Source: an uncultured Lachnospiraceae bacterium (GTDB taxonomy: Bacteria; Bacillota; Clostridia; Lachnospirales; Lachnospiraceae). From it: a stretch of DNA of 34,709 nt. The notes under the pieces were generated by a model. It made no database searches, was not told the origin of the DNA, and saw only the letters and a list, made by a program, of their open reading frames with translations. The stretch covers positions 1 through 34,709 of the forward strand of contig CANAPP010000032.1 in the NCBI GenBank assembly GCA_947363565.1, given 5' to 3'. A program made the position numbers and the translations under genes. This document shows, one piece after another, positions 23,940 to 31,639 of the stretch (the first letter of the stretch is position 1; every line of letters begins with the position of its first letter).

Positions 23940-24371
23940 CTACAACCTACCTATAATCATGAAAGAAATAATCAATCCGTAAAGACACACACCTTCCGCA
24001 AGACCTACGAAGATCAGGGATTTACCAAGAGCACTCGGATCCTCGCTGATCGCACCCAACGCTGCACTTGCCGCACTTGCTACGGCGATACCGCCGCCCA
24101 CACAGGAAAGCCCGGTGGAAAGAGCCGCTGCCAGATAGCCAAAGCCCGTCGCATTAGATGCCGCGCCTGCCGCCTCTGCCGCCTGTACCGGCGCTCCTGC
24201 AAACAACATGATACCTGCCACAAGAAATGCCCCGAAGAAGAAAAATACATTCGTTGCCAGTGTCTTCTTATAACGCTTTTTATTCTTTTCCCCAATAAGG
24301 AAATAGCCGAACGGAATAATAATACTCAGTATTAAAGCTGCGATCAATAATAATTTTACTGTCAGTGTCAT
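23940..24371 (-). CDS. ntpK: V/A-type ATPase membrane ring subunit K
   Basis: A 143-residue ring (c-like) subunit that carries the coupling ion. An N-terminal helix (about 4-26), a second hydrophobic stretch (about 40-60) and an Ala/Gly-rich spacer precede one classic c-ring hairpin (about 77-107 and 117-142). The ion-binding Glu is Glu126 in VGLAEGVCLYG. Only one such carboxylate is present; the longer Enterococcus NtpK has two hairpins fused. AAGGAGG lies 9 bases before the ATG. Whether protons or sodium are carried cannot be decided by eye. Confidence 0.9.
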   Translation of the reverse strand: MTLTVKLLLIAALILSIIIPFGYFLIGEKNKKRYKKTLATNVFFFFGAFLVAGIMLFAGAPVQAAEAAGAASNATGFGYLAAALSTGLSCVGGGIAVASAASAALGAISEDPSALGKSLIFVGLAEGVCLYGLIISFMIIGRL

Positions 24372-24417
24372 AGTTTTAATCCTCCTTATATTTGACTTTT
24401 TGTGTCTTTCTCATACC

Positions 24418-26352
24418 TTACTCTTTGCTCTGGTTGTTGAATGGCTTGAACTCCCGTCCGGAACCGCTGTAAAAACGGCTGAACAGCTCATAATACTCAA
24501 GTCTCAATACCTGTATCCCCACAACCAGTCCTTCCAGGGCACATACAATGATATTTCCGATAATAACTCCGATCCAATTCGTATGTCCGGCCGTCACTCC
24601 CGACAACATCAGCACAACCTCCATCATGGCTGCGTGGCTGACCGCAAAAGCTCCGATACGCACATAGGAAATGGTGTTGGAAAAGTAGCTGAGCATCGTC
24701 TCAAACAACTCGAAGAATCCCTGGATCAGGAACATTCCCTTGCTCTCCTCCATCTTCTTGTGCTTCTTTTCCACAAGATTCGTAAGCGGCTCCTTGAACA
24801 GGAACAAAAGTACGGGAATCCCCAAAAACAGGATCAGCATCACATTTCCCGGCATCTTATGTCCCGTCATGAACAACACGATCGTAATGATCAGAAAACC
24901 GTAGAACACAAGGCCCGCCACGCCGTTGTGCGAAAACCAGATATTTCCGGTGTCATGGGCGCGCGCCGCATTGATGATCTGGAAGATCATTACCAATATA
25001 TTTAATCCCATACCAAATGCAATGGCTATGACGAACACAGTATTAAGCTGGCCGATAAACGGTAAGTCTGTCATCGCCTGCGTAGGCCGCAGCCAGTGCG
25101 CCTCTATCACATCCTCGAATCCGAAGATACTTCCGAACATAAAACCGAAAAATGTGGAAAACAGGCCCGCAATTGATATGATCCCTGCAAGGTTCATCTT
25201 CTTTTTCAGGTACAAAAGACCACCGCCCACGAACAGGCAAAGCCCCTGCCCCACATCGCCGAACATCGCCCCGAAGATAAATGTATAGGTCAGCGCTACG
25301 AATACTGTCGGGTCCATCTCATTGTGGGAAGGCAGCCCATACATCCGGATAAACATCTCGAAAGGCTTGAAAAGCTTTGGATTCTTAAGCTCTGTAGGCG
25401 GGTCGCCGAAGAACTTCTCCCGGTCTTCCTCCACCATGATGAACACCCGGTTGTCATCCTTCGTCTCCTTTAAGAGCTTTTCAACATTCTCCTCGCTCAT
25501 CCAACCGCAGAGGATATAGTTGTCTTCCTGCTCGTCGCCGCTTATCCTGGCGGCTGATCTCCGGACATCAAAATTATTGGAAAGTTCCTGCAGACGTTTC
25601 TGTGTCCCCAAAAGCTGCGGTGCATGGCCGGCTACCAGCTTCTTAATCTCCGCTTTGACTTCATCGATCTTCGCCTTGGTCTCTTTGATATCATTCTGGA
25701 GGTTCGTGCACGCTTCCTCCGGTGTACCGATGTATTCCATCGGGATGCGGATCCGTTCAAAGTGCAGGGAACGGAAGATGGCATCCGCCTTACCCACATC
25801 CGCATTCGCTGCAAAATAACAGCCATATACGTAATTCTCATTCTGCGCCGCTTCGATAAAGACTGCATCCAGATCGTCATACAAATATTTCCCTAACCGC
25901 TGGTAATAATCTACCGCCATCCGGCCGAACCGCACCTGCATATATTTGTAATGCAGCACCTTCTGCAATTCCAGTTCCATAGAACCAAAAGGCTCTAAGA
26001 TACTGAACTTTTCTGTCAGCAGGTCCTTTTTCTTCTTTAACAGTTCTTTCTTCTCCTGCAGATCCACATAGCTGCTGTTGATATTGCGGACAAGCGATAG
26101 CATGTCATCGGTTGAAAGGCTACGGTCTACTTCGTAGTCCCTTCCTTCCAAGAGCGACACGAACTGCTCCGTTCTTGCCAGCGGTTCTTTATACGGATTC
26201 ACCTCGACAAACGGAAGAAGATTGTCTGTTGTCCGAAGCTCTGTAATCGCATTCTCAAGCTGCATCGCATATTTGGACAAATACACGTCGCACACGCGGT
26301 CGATGTCTGTTCTCGGACCGCTGATGCTAAGAAACTTCATCTTTACAATCAT
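24418..26352 (-). CDS. ntpI: V/A-type ATPase subunit I (stator)
   Basis: A 644-residue stator subunit. The cytosolic N-terminal half, about 1-330, is charged and helical with coiled coils; the C-terminal half has about seven to eight hydrophobic helices facing the ring (including FIFGAMFGDVGQGLCL and SYVRIGAFAVSHAAMM with the conserved Arg). It forms the ion half-channels. The ATG at 26352 overlaps the subunit C stop as ATGA and has AGGAGG 9 bases upstream, so I reject an upstream in-frame start. Confidence 0.94.
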   Translation of the reverse strand: MIVKMKFLSISGPRTDIDRVCDVYLSKYAMQLENAITELRTTDNLLPFVEVNPYKEPLARTEQFVSLLEGRDYEVDRSLSTDDMLSLVRNINSSYVDLQEKKELLKKKKDLLTEKFSILEPFGSMELELQKVLHYKYMQVRFGRMAVDYYQRLGKYLYDDLDAVFIEAAQNENYVYGCYFAANADVGKADAIFRSLHFERIRIPMEYIGTPEEACTNLQNDIKETKAKIDEVKAEIKKLVAGHAPQLLGTQKRLQELSNNFDVRRSAARISGDEQEDNYILCGWMSEENVEKLLKETKDDNRVFIMVEEDREKFFGDPPTELKNPKLFKPFEMFIRMYGLPSHNEMDPTVFVALTYTFIFGAMFGDVGQGLCLFVGGGLLYLKKKMNLAGIISIAGLFSTFFGFMFGSIFGFEDVIEAHWLRPTQAMTDLPFIGQLNTVFVIAIAFGMGLNILVMIFQIINAARAHDTGNIWFSHNGVAGLVFYGFLIITIVLFMTGHKMPGNVMLILFLGIPVLLFLFKEPLTNLVEKKHKKMEESKGMFLIQGFFELFETMLSYFSNTISYVRIGAFAVSHAAMMEVVLMLSGVTAGHTNWIGVIIGNIIVCALEGLVVGIQVLRLEYYELFSRFYSGSGREFKPFNNQSKE

Positions 26353-27395
26353 TGCGTCACACCTCCTAAGTATCCTGATATATCTCTTGAAGATAAGCCG
26401 TAGCGAATACATTCAAGCGCACTAATTATTTTTCGGATCTCTCCTTCTTTTAAAAACAAATATGCATTGATGGTGGCGACCGAATACGGATCATGCCTGC
26501 GGTCTGACAGGTAAGCTGCTTTTAAGATATTCCTGCACTGGCGCTCCAGCATAGCCCCCTCGTCAAACGTGATCTTTTTTCCGTATCTTGTAAGTCCCAC
26601 CTGCTTGATAAACTCTTCAACGGTGGGCGCCTCGACTAACGCCTTAAACTCCTCTTTGCTGAACCGATACTGGATTGGGATCATCATCGCGTAGATATCC
26701 GGCGGCAGCATGTTATAATACTTCTTCGCCCGGTAGATCCACTGGAGATTGGTAAGGTCGATACGTATCCCGTAATCTCTGATAAACAGCTCTCTCTCCT
26801 TGCCCTTAAGAAGGCGCTTTTCCTCCTTCCACATCATGGAAAAATAATAAAGCTCCAAAGTCAGGTCGTAGTCGAACAATGTAGCCGCCCCTGACTCTCT
26901 CAGCGTCTGCAGCGGCGAATAATACTCGGTTCCCTTCAGGTTATCGATCAGCTCTTCGATGTTCTTTGATAACACCAGTTTACTGACGGATAGCTGGGAA
27001 TATTTGTCAAATATCTCTTTTTTATAGTCAATGTCAAACGGGACATCATAATGGTTAAACACGATCCTGAGACAGTAATTGATCAGATCTATCTCATATC
27101 TTTTCCAGTACGTCTTAAGGAACTTCTTTTGTTCCATACCTACAAACCGGAAAATCTTCGTATAGTCGTCGTAAAATGACTGCGTCAGGACCTTCTCCAC
27201 ATTCCCCCTGTGGTAAAGGGATGTGTCCATCCGATTGATATATTTTGTATACGCGGGTTTCTCCTTCAGGTACTCGATCACTTCCGGAACAGTCTTGAGA
27301 TTCGCGATGCTCTCAAAATCCCCGTCCGTCAGAAGCTTCGCCTGCATAGCCCGTACCTTCGTGGTGATACCGCTGTACGTCCTAAGATTCCCCAT
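26349..27395 (-). CDS. ntpC: V/A-type ATPase subunit C
   Basis: A 348-residue helical subunit that plugs the ring and joins it to the central stalk. Its sequence is the usual low-conservation AC39/NtpC type; the position in the operon supports it. GAGG lies 9 bases before the ATG, which is 4 bases after the subunit H stop. Translation is coupled to subunit I at the ATGA overlap. Confidence 0.9.
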   Translation of the reverse strand: MGNLRTYSGITTKVRAMQAKLLTDGDFESIANLKTVPEVIEYLKEKPAYTKYINRMDTSLYHRGNVEKVLTQSFYDDYTKIFRFVGMEQKKFLKTYWKRYEIDLINYCLRIVFNHYDVPFDIDYKKEIFDKYSQLSVSKLVLSKNIEELIDNLKGTEYYSPLQTLRESGAATLFDYDLTLELYYFSMMWKEEKRLLKGKERELFIRDYGIRIDLTNLQWIYRAKKYYNMLPPDIYAMMIPIQYRFSKEEFKALVEAPTVEEFIKQVGLTRYGKKITFDEGAMLERQCRNILKAAYLSDRRHDPYSVATINAYLFLKEGEIRKIISALECIRYGLSSRDISGYLGGVTQ

Positions 27396-27399
27396 AAGC

Positions 27400-27711
27400 C
27401 TATACCTCTAAGATCTGCTTCAATATCTCTTTCGCGTATTCCGTATGGTGCTGCGCAAATTCCGCCTCCAGGTTGTCAATGGTATCCCTGTGTTTCCGGC
27501 GCTCCTCGTCAAGCACCTGCTCCATCTTCTTACTTCCCTCTGCCCGGATGGTCTCAAGCTGTTTGTTCACTTCTTCATTCAGCTTCCGGTCAAATTCGTC
27601 CCGCTTCGCCTGAATCTTCTTCTCTTCCTCGAATTTCTGCTTCTCGGCATTCTCAACGATTGCCTCCGCTGTCTCTTCGATCTTTGCAAGTCTCTTTATA
27701 ATCGAGTCCAT
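27400..27711 (-). CDS. V/A-type ATPase peripheral-stalk subunit H/G
   Basis: A 103-residue, almost wholly charged coiled-coil protein (KKIQAKRDEFDRKL, VNKQLETIRAEG), the partner of subunit E in the outer stalk. First gene of the operon. A GGGGGTG/AAGGTGG stretch stands before the ATG. The 147 bases upstream (27712-27858) are very A/T-rich; TTGATA, 17 bases, TAAACA is present but lies too near the start to be a convincing promoter. Confidence 0.85.
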   Translation of the reverse strand: MDSIIKRLAKIEETAEAIVENAEKQKFEEEKKIQAKRDEFDRKLNEEVNKQLETIRAEGSKKMEQVLDEERRKHRDTIDNLEAEFAQHHTEYAKEILKQILEV

Positions 27712-27858
27712 ACGACACCCCCATCCACCTTCTGTTTAAATAGTAAAACCTACGCTATCAATAATACACTTTTTTTTGCAAATTTCCATAGTAAAATTTA
27801 ATAAATTTTTTATTTTTTTTGTGCAATTTTACACTTTTTTATAGACAGTTTGACGGGG

Positions 27859-27903
27859 CGTAAAAAGCACCCGGAAAGATGCGCTTCCCGGGTGTTTTTT
27901 ACG
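27859..27903. terminator. Bidirectional terminator after the XRE gene
   Basis: CGTAAAAAGCACCCGG (27859-27874) pairs with CCGGGTGTTTTTTACG (27888-27903) in 16 bp with one G-U pair. The stem's own A/T flanks supply T tracts on both strands. The stop codon of the XRE gene lies within the stem. On minus it ends that gene before the ATPase operon promoter region. Confidence 0.82.
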
Positions 27904-28171
27904 ACTTCCCCTCCTCTTGTCGCGGGGGCTTTGACCCACCGGAAACTATGTCTTCTCCCGGTTCTTCCTCAGCCTGGTACTCGAGGATATCGCCCGGCTG
28001 GCAGCAAAGTTCCCTGCATACGGCTTCCAGTGTAGAAAACCGGATTGCCTTTACCTTCCCGGTCTTTAAGTTCGACAGGTTGACCGTCGATATCCCTGCC
28101 TTGCGCGAAAGCTCGTTAAGCGACACTTTTCTATCCGCCATCACCCGGTCCAGCCGTAAAATAATCGCCAT
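27899..28171 (-). CDS. Small XRE/Cro-type helix-turn-helix regulator
   Basis: A 90-residue one-domain DNA-binding protein. The helix-turn-helix lies at about 15-60 (KVSLNELSRKAGISTVNLSNLKTGKVKAIRFSTLEAVCREL region), followed by QPGDILEY, the end of the YozG-like HTH_26 class, and a charged tail. AGGAG lies 6 bases before the ATG. Regulators of this type usually follow a small membrane protein, and here a frameshifted membrane gene stands just upstream. Targets are unknown. Confidence 0.85.
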   Translation of the reverse strand: MAIILRLDRVMADRKVSLNELSRKAGISTVNLSNLKTGKVKAIRFSTLEAVCRELCCQPGDILEYQAEEEPGEDIVSGGSKPPRQEEGKS

Positions 28172-28227
28172 GATGCACTCCTGCCTCCCATAACTGTTCC
28201 TTAATTGTTCTTTGAAAATTCTGTTCC

Positions 28228-28460
28228 CTACAAAATCTCATCCATCTCTTTCTGCATAGCGAATCCCGCCATGACCACATTTCCCAAAATAATAAGCAGC
28301 ACTCCCGCAAGAAATTCCACTCCATCGATCAGCACAAAATCCCCGCCGCCAGGCTTATCCCGGTCAGTATGATGGCCGTGATCAGCGGTATCCGGATATG
28401 TCTGATAAAATCCGTCCTTGGACATGGCTTTGTATCCGTGCAAAAATCATTCTCTCTCAT
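28228..28460 (-). pseudogene. Frameshifted small two-helix membrane protein
   Basis: From an ATG at 28460 with AAGGAGG 8 bases upstream, a frame runs MRENDFCTDTKP then a hydrophobic helix (IRIPLITAIILTGISLAAGI) to a stop after 43 residues. The other frame continues with LIDGVEFLAGVLLIILGNVVMAGFAMQKEMDEIL to a stop at 28228. The total of 233 bases is two short of a multiple of three plus two, as expected for a one-base indel near the GGCGGCGGGGATTTT run (about 28340). Joined, it would be about 77 residues with two helices, followed by the XRE gene. Either a broken gene or a sequencing error. Confidence 0.65.
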
Positions 28461-28510
28461 ACTGCGCCCCTCCTTGCTTTCCTTTATAATAGCATATTAT
28501 TTAATGATAT

Positions 28511-28694
28511 GATGCTAGGGTCAAAAGGTCATGTGATTCATGCTTGTATGAATAAACATGACTTTGGGACCCGTAAAAACATGAAAAAGTAGCCCGATTA
28601 GGGCGGATTTTGAATGTTTTTAGGATTGTGGGAGCACGAAGTGCGGAACAATCCGTAGCATCATGGGGTCAAAATACCTTTTGACCCCAACATC
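28511..28694. mobile_element. MITE-like element with inverted terminal repeats
   Basis: A 184-base non-coding block bounded by GATGCTAGGGTCAAAAGGT (28511-28529) and its inverted copy (28676-28694), 17 of 19 bases matching. An internal GGGGTCAAAA/TTTTGACCCC hairpin (28665-28688) sits at the right end. Inside are a GCACGAAGTGC palindrome and AGCCCGATTAGGGC-type dyad. No open frame fits. It lies in the 388-base gap between the frameshifted gene and trmB. Confidence 0.6.
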
Positions 28695-28711
28695 ATGATA
28701 TTCAAATATAA

Positions 28712-28730
28712 TATAATGATTATCATTATA
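28712..28730. promoter_or_regulatory. Fur-box-like palindrome
   Basis: TATAATGATTATCATTATA is a 19-base palindrome with one central base. It agrees with the Fur consensus GATAATGATAATCATTATC at all but a few positions. It stands about 35 bases before the trmB promoter. The surrounding sequence is A/T-rich, so chance is possible. Confidence 0.4.
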
Positions 28731-28764
28731 TCTGACAAAAATCTCCCGATATTAAAAAGACCGT

Positions 28765-28793
28765 TTGACTTCTCCCGCCAGACAGGTTAAACT
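28765..28793 (+). promoter_or_regulatory. Promoter of trmB
   Basis: TTGACT (28765-28770), a 17-base spacer and TAAACT (28788-28793), about 55 bases before the trmB ATG. Confidence 0.6.
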
Positions 28794-28848
28794 TGTACCC
28801 GGAACACTGACATTAACCGGATAGTAATCACCAAAGGAGATCCATAAT

Positions 28849-29526
28849 ATGAGACTGAGAAATATTCCGAGAGCCGACGCTGTCCTTGACGCCTGCCCTC
28901 TCGTCATCAAAGAGCCGGAAAACTGCCGCGGGAATTGGAGCACGGACATTTTCCAGAATGAGCAGCCCATACACATCGAAATCGGCATGGGAAAGGGGCA
29001 GTTCCTCCTGACCCTCGCCGGGCAGAATCCCCAGATCAATTACATCGGGATCGAGCGCTACTCAAGTGTTCTCTTAAGAGCCGTGGAAAAGCTTGAAACG
29101 GACAGAGATGTCCGTAACCTGCGTTTTATCTGCATAGACGCCGCCAATCTCCCCCAGGTGTTTTCCTCCGGCGAGGTCGAGCGCATCTACCTTAACTTCT
29201 CTGACCCGTGGCCGAAAGCACGCCACGCCAGAAGGCGCCTGACCTCAAAGGAATATTTTTCCCGCTACGACAGCATACTTAAAGCAGATGGACAGGTGGA
29301 GTTTAAGACAGACAACCGGGGGCTTTTCGACTTTTCCGTAGAACAGCTTACGGATTCCGACATCTGGGAGATCACTGCCTGCACCTACGACCTGCATCAC
29401 GACAGCGGGATGTGTGCGGGCAATGTCATGACCGAGTACGAGGAAAAATTCTCCTCCCTCGGCAACCCCATCTGTAAATTAACCGCCGCACGTAAATCCG
29501 CACACTTCAACTGCATATACCCGTAA
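28849..29526 (+). CDS. trmB: tRNA (guanine-N7-)-methyltransferase TrmB
   Basis: A 225-residue SAM-dependent enzyme that makes m7G46 in the variable loop of tRNAs. The SAM motif EIGMGKG is at 44-50, IGIER near 66-70, and the substrate motif NFSDPWPK at 116-123 followed by RHARRRL. The C-terminal TEYEEKF is typical. AAAGGAG lies 9 bases before the ATG. Length is normal. Confidence 0.96.
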   Translation: MRLRNIPRADAVLDACPLVIKEPENCRGNWSTDIFQNEQPIHIEIGMGKGQFLLTLAGQNPQINYIGIERYSSVLLRAVEKLETDRDVRNLRFICIDAANLPQVFSSGEVERIYLNFSDPWPKARHARRRLTSKEYFSRYDSILKADGQVEFKTDNRGLFDFSVEQLTDSDIWEITACTYDLHHDSGMCAGNVMTEYEEKFSSLGNPICKLTAARKSAHFNCIYP

Positions 29527-29582
29527 ATCTGTGCCCCTCATCTGCATATAATAGTAAGGAATAAAGATTTCCGGAGGCTTTT

Positions 29583-29735
29583 ATGAAACTGGGATTCATG
29601 AAAAAATGGCGCCGCAGATGCTACAGGACTGCTTATTTTAAAAAACGGCGGCGCTGTAAGCTCTGCTGTATCGGCAGCTCTCTCCGGGAGGTTTGCGAGA
29701 TACTGAATTCGAATATAAACTTCCGGAACAAATAA
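29583..29735 (+). CDS. Small Cys- and Arg-rich protein, 50 residues, unknown
   Basis: ATG at 29583 with CCGGAGG about 6 bases upstream, ending in TAA just before the thioredoxin-like gene. The 50-residue product is very basic (KKWRRRC, KKRRRCKLCC) with five Cys: 13, 25, 28, 29 and 38, including a CKLCC cluster. A TATAAT box lies upstream at 29547-29552. I recognise no family. The good ribosome site and tight spacing to the next gene favour a real gene. It could bind metal or nucleic acid, or simply be a spurious frame. Confidence 0.45.
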   Translation: MKLGFMKKWRRRCYRTAYFKKRRRCKLCCIGSSLREVCEILNSNINFRNK

Positions 29736-29750
29736 GAAAGGTTGAGATAC

Positions 29751-30074
29751 ATGCTGCATCTTACAGCAAATAATTTTTCTGCGGAAATAGCCAAAAGTCA
29801 TTTACCTGTTGTCGTCATGTTTTACGCCGCCTGGTGCGGCAAATGCGCTATGATGAAGCCGCTCATAGAGGATATAGAGACTGCTTACTTAAAGCGCGTT
29901 CTGTTCTGCGAAGTTGAAGTGGACGAATCGCCGGCCCTGACGGAAAGATACAAAGCGTCTATCGTCCCGACATTTGCCTTTTTCCAGAACGGAAGGCTCC
30001 TTGGCGAGCTGCAGGGCGTGATGGAGGATACCACTTTTGAAAGGCATCTACAAAAAATATTCAGAAATTGTTAA
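29751..30074 (+). CDS. Thioredoxin-like protein with WCGKC active site
   Basis: A 107-residue thioredoxin fold. The redox motif is WCGKC (28-32) in FYAAWCGKC, with Lys where classic thioredoxin has Pro. The cis-Pro is Pro73 in IVPTF. No signal peptide, so cytosolic. The ATG at 29751 is chosen over a TTG three codons earlier because AGAAAGG lies 9 bases before it. The Lys substitution is expected to alter redox potential or partner choice. No thioredoxin reductase gene is nearby. Confidence 0.85.
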   Translation: MLHLTANNFSAEIAKSHLPVVVMFYAAWCGKCAMMKPLIEDIETAYLKRVLFCEVEVDESPALTERYKASIVPTFAFFQNGRLLGELQGVMEDTTFERHLQKIFRNC

Positions 30075-30085
30075 GACGGTTTTTC

Positions 30086-30114
30086 TTTTCAAACCAGAAT
30101 GCCTGTGATATATT
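30086..30114 (+). promoter_or_regulatory. Probable extended -10 promoter of the DUF1002 gene
   Basis: TGATATATT gives an extended -10 (TATATT at 30109-30114). A weak -35, TTTTCA (30086-30091), lies 17 bases upstream. The leader that follows is about 130 bases. Confidence 0.5.
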
Positions 30115-30149
30115 ATGAATGAGTAAATATAACTCTTTATGACATACTG

Positions 30150-30220
30150 CCAAATATCCGTGCAAGCGCAGGATTTATGCCCGCTGTGCGCGTAAATTGG
30201 CGATGAAGAGCCTGATTTAC
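30150..30220 (+). other. Structured leader before the DUF1002 gene
   Basis: GTAAAT (30192-30197) pairs with ATTTAC (30215-30220), enclosing GGC/GCC. Upstream, GCGCA with TGCGC (about 30166-30191) forms another stem. It does not match any riboswitch class I know; a structured 5' leader is all that can be supported. Confidence 0.35.
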
Positions 30221-30249
30221 AACAAGAATTCAAAAAAGGGGAGTTTAAT

Positions 30250-31539
30250 ATGGAAAAATTTAAGATGAAAGCACCGCAGCGCGCTTCGCGCTGTATCAGG
30301 AGAAGCTTTTCGGCCTTGCTGGCAGCGTCCCTTATCTGTACGGGCCTGCCGATAATCGCAAGCGCGGACAGCTCTAAGGTCGTCACACTGGGAGCGAATC
30401 TGTCAGACGAACAGAAATCTTCCATGTACGAGTATTTCGGGACGACTGCGGACGAAGTTGACACGATTGAAGTAACCAATCAGGATGAGCGCAAATATAT
30501 GGAAGGGATCGCTACCGAAGCGCAGATCGGAAAACGGACCTATAGCTGCTCCTACGTGGAGCCAACGGAGGATGGAGGAATCCAGGTGAAGGTGGCGAAC
30601 CTTACCTTCGTCACAAGCTCGATGATCGCCAGCACACTTCTCACCTCGGGTGTTGAGAACTGCAACGTGGTCGCTGCTTCCCCGATTGAAGTATCGGGAA
30701 CAGGTGCTTTGACGGGAATCATGATGGCTTACGAATCTGCCAGCGGCGAAGAACTAAACGAAGAACAAAAGGCCGCCGCGACAGAAGAGCTTGTCACTAC
30801 CGGGGAGCTTGCCGGCGAGATTGGGCAGCAGCCGGCTTCCGATCTGATGAACCAGGTAAAGCAGGAGGTTATTGAAGGAAAGATTACTGACGAAGGAAAG
30901 ATCGAGGATACGGTAAACAAAGCTGCCGAAAAGGCAGGTGTTGACCTGACTGATGAGCAGATTGCACAGATTGTTTCCCTGATGCAGAACATCGCCCAAT
31001 ATGACTACGATGTCAAGGCACTGAAAAAAACACTGGATAATCTGGAGGGCAAAGAAGAAGGATTCTTTTCAAAGCTTGTCAGTACCATAGGCGGATTTTT
31101 CGGCGGAGGGGACGATAAGGGCGGCATCATCAACAGCACGAATGATAAGATCCTCGGCGACAACGCGGTAATTGACAGCACCTTGGACGGCATCAAAGAC
31201 AAAGTAAACAAGAATGAAACAAACTCCGATGAGGGCGAAGGTTTCTTTGATAAGATTGTGAATTTCTTCAAGGGTATTTTCGGAGGAAATGATACCGAAG
31301 ACGCTGACCCTGAAGCGCCGGTTGACGATTCCGAGACTTCTACACCAGAAGATACCGCAGAGCCTCAGAGCGATGATAATGCAGACGCACCGGATGACCC
31401 GGCTGATGCTGATAATCCGGATGATTCCTTTGACGCGGATGACGACGACCCGCTAAAGAATGGACATGACGGGGATGCAGAGGATGATGATCCGCTAAAG
31501 GATAGTCATGATGGGGATGCGGAGGATGCATCCGAGTAA
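30250..31539 (+). CDS. Secreted DUF1002-family protein with acidic repeat tail
   Basis: A 429-residue exported protein. A basic start, then a hydrophobic signal peptide (about 19-37) with a likely cleavage after ASA at 39. The DUF1002 domain follows (about 40-265, beginning SSKVVTLGANLSDEQ). Then two copies of an amphipathic EGFF-K-V...GGFFGG/GIFGG segment (near 270-290 and 330-350). The last 70 residues are almost all Asp, Glu, Pro and Ala, with two copies of DDDPLKxxHDGDAED. GGGGAG lies 6 bases before the ATG. The function of DUF1002 is unknown to me. The tail could bind calcium or other cations; this is inference. Confidence 0.85.
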   Translation: MEKFKMKAPQRASRCIRRSFSALLAASLICTGLPIIASADSSKVVTLGANLSDEQKSSMYEYFGTTADEVDTIEVTNQDERKYMEGIATEAQIGKRTYSCSYVEPTEDGGIQVKVANLTFVTSSMIASTLLTSGVENCNVVAASPIEVSGTGALTGIMMAYESASGEELNEEQKAAATEELVTTGELAGEIGQQPASDLMNQVKQEVIEGKITDEGKIEDTVNKAAEKAGVDLTDEQIAQIVSLMQNIAQYDYDVKALKKTLDNLEGKEEGFFSKLVSTIGGFFGGGDDKGGIINSTNDKILGDNAVIDSTLDGIKDKVNKNETNSDEGEGFFDKIVNFFKGIFGGNDTEDADPEAPVDDSETSTPEDTAEPQSDDNADAPDDPADADNPDDSFDADDDDPLKNGHDGDAEDDDPLKDSHDGDAEDASE

Positions 31540-31570
31540 ACCAAACAGATACTCTTTCATTTCTTTAATC

Positions 31571-31613
31571 AATAAAAGTGATGCCGGACACAAAATCCAG
31601 CATCACTTTTATT
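31571..31613. terminator. Bidirectional terminator after the DUF1002 gene
   Basis: AATAAAAGTGATGC (31571-31584) pairs perfectly with GCATCACTTTTATT (31600-31613). The A/T ends give T tracts on both strands, serving the plus gene and the convergent methylase gene. Confidence 0.88.
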
Positions 31614-31639
31614 TCGGAATCTATAGATAATTATCTGTA

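Noticed and set aside
30150-30220. Fluoride or c-di-GMP riboswitch before the DUF1002 gene
   Set aside because: GGCGATGAAGAGCC looks like the start of the fluoride motif, but the conserved downstream parts and pseudoknot are missing, and no GEMM core was found.
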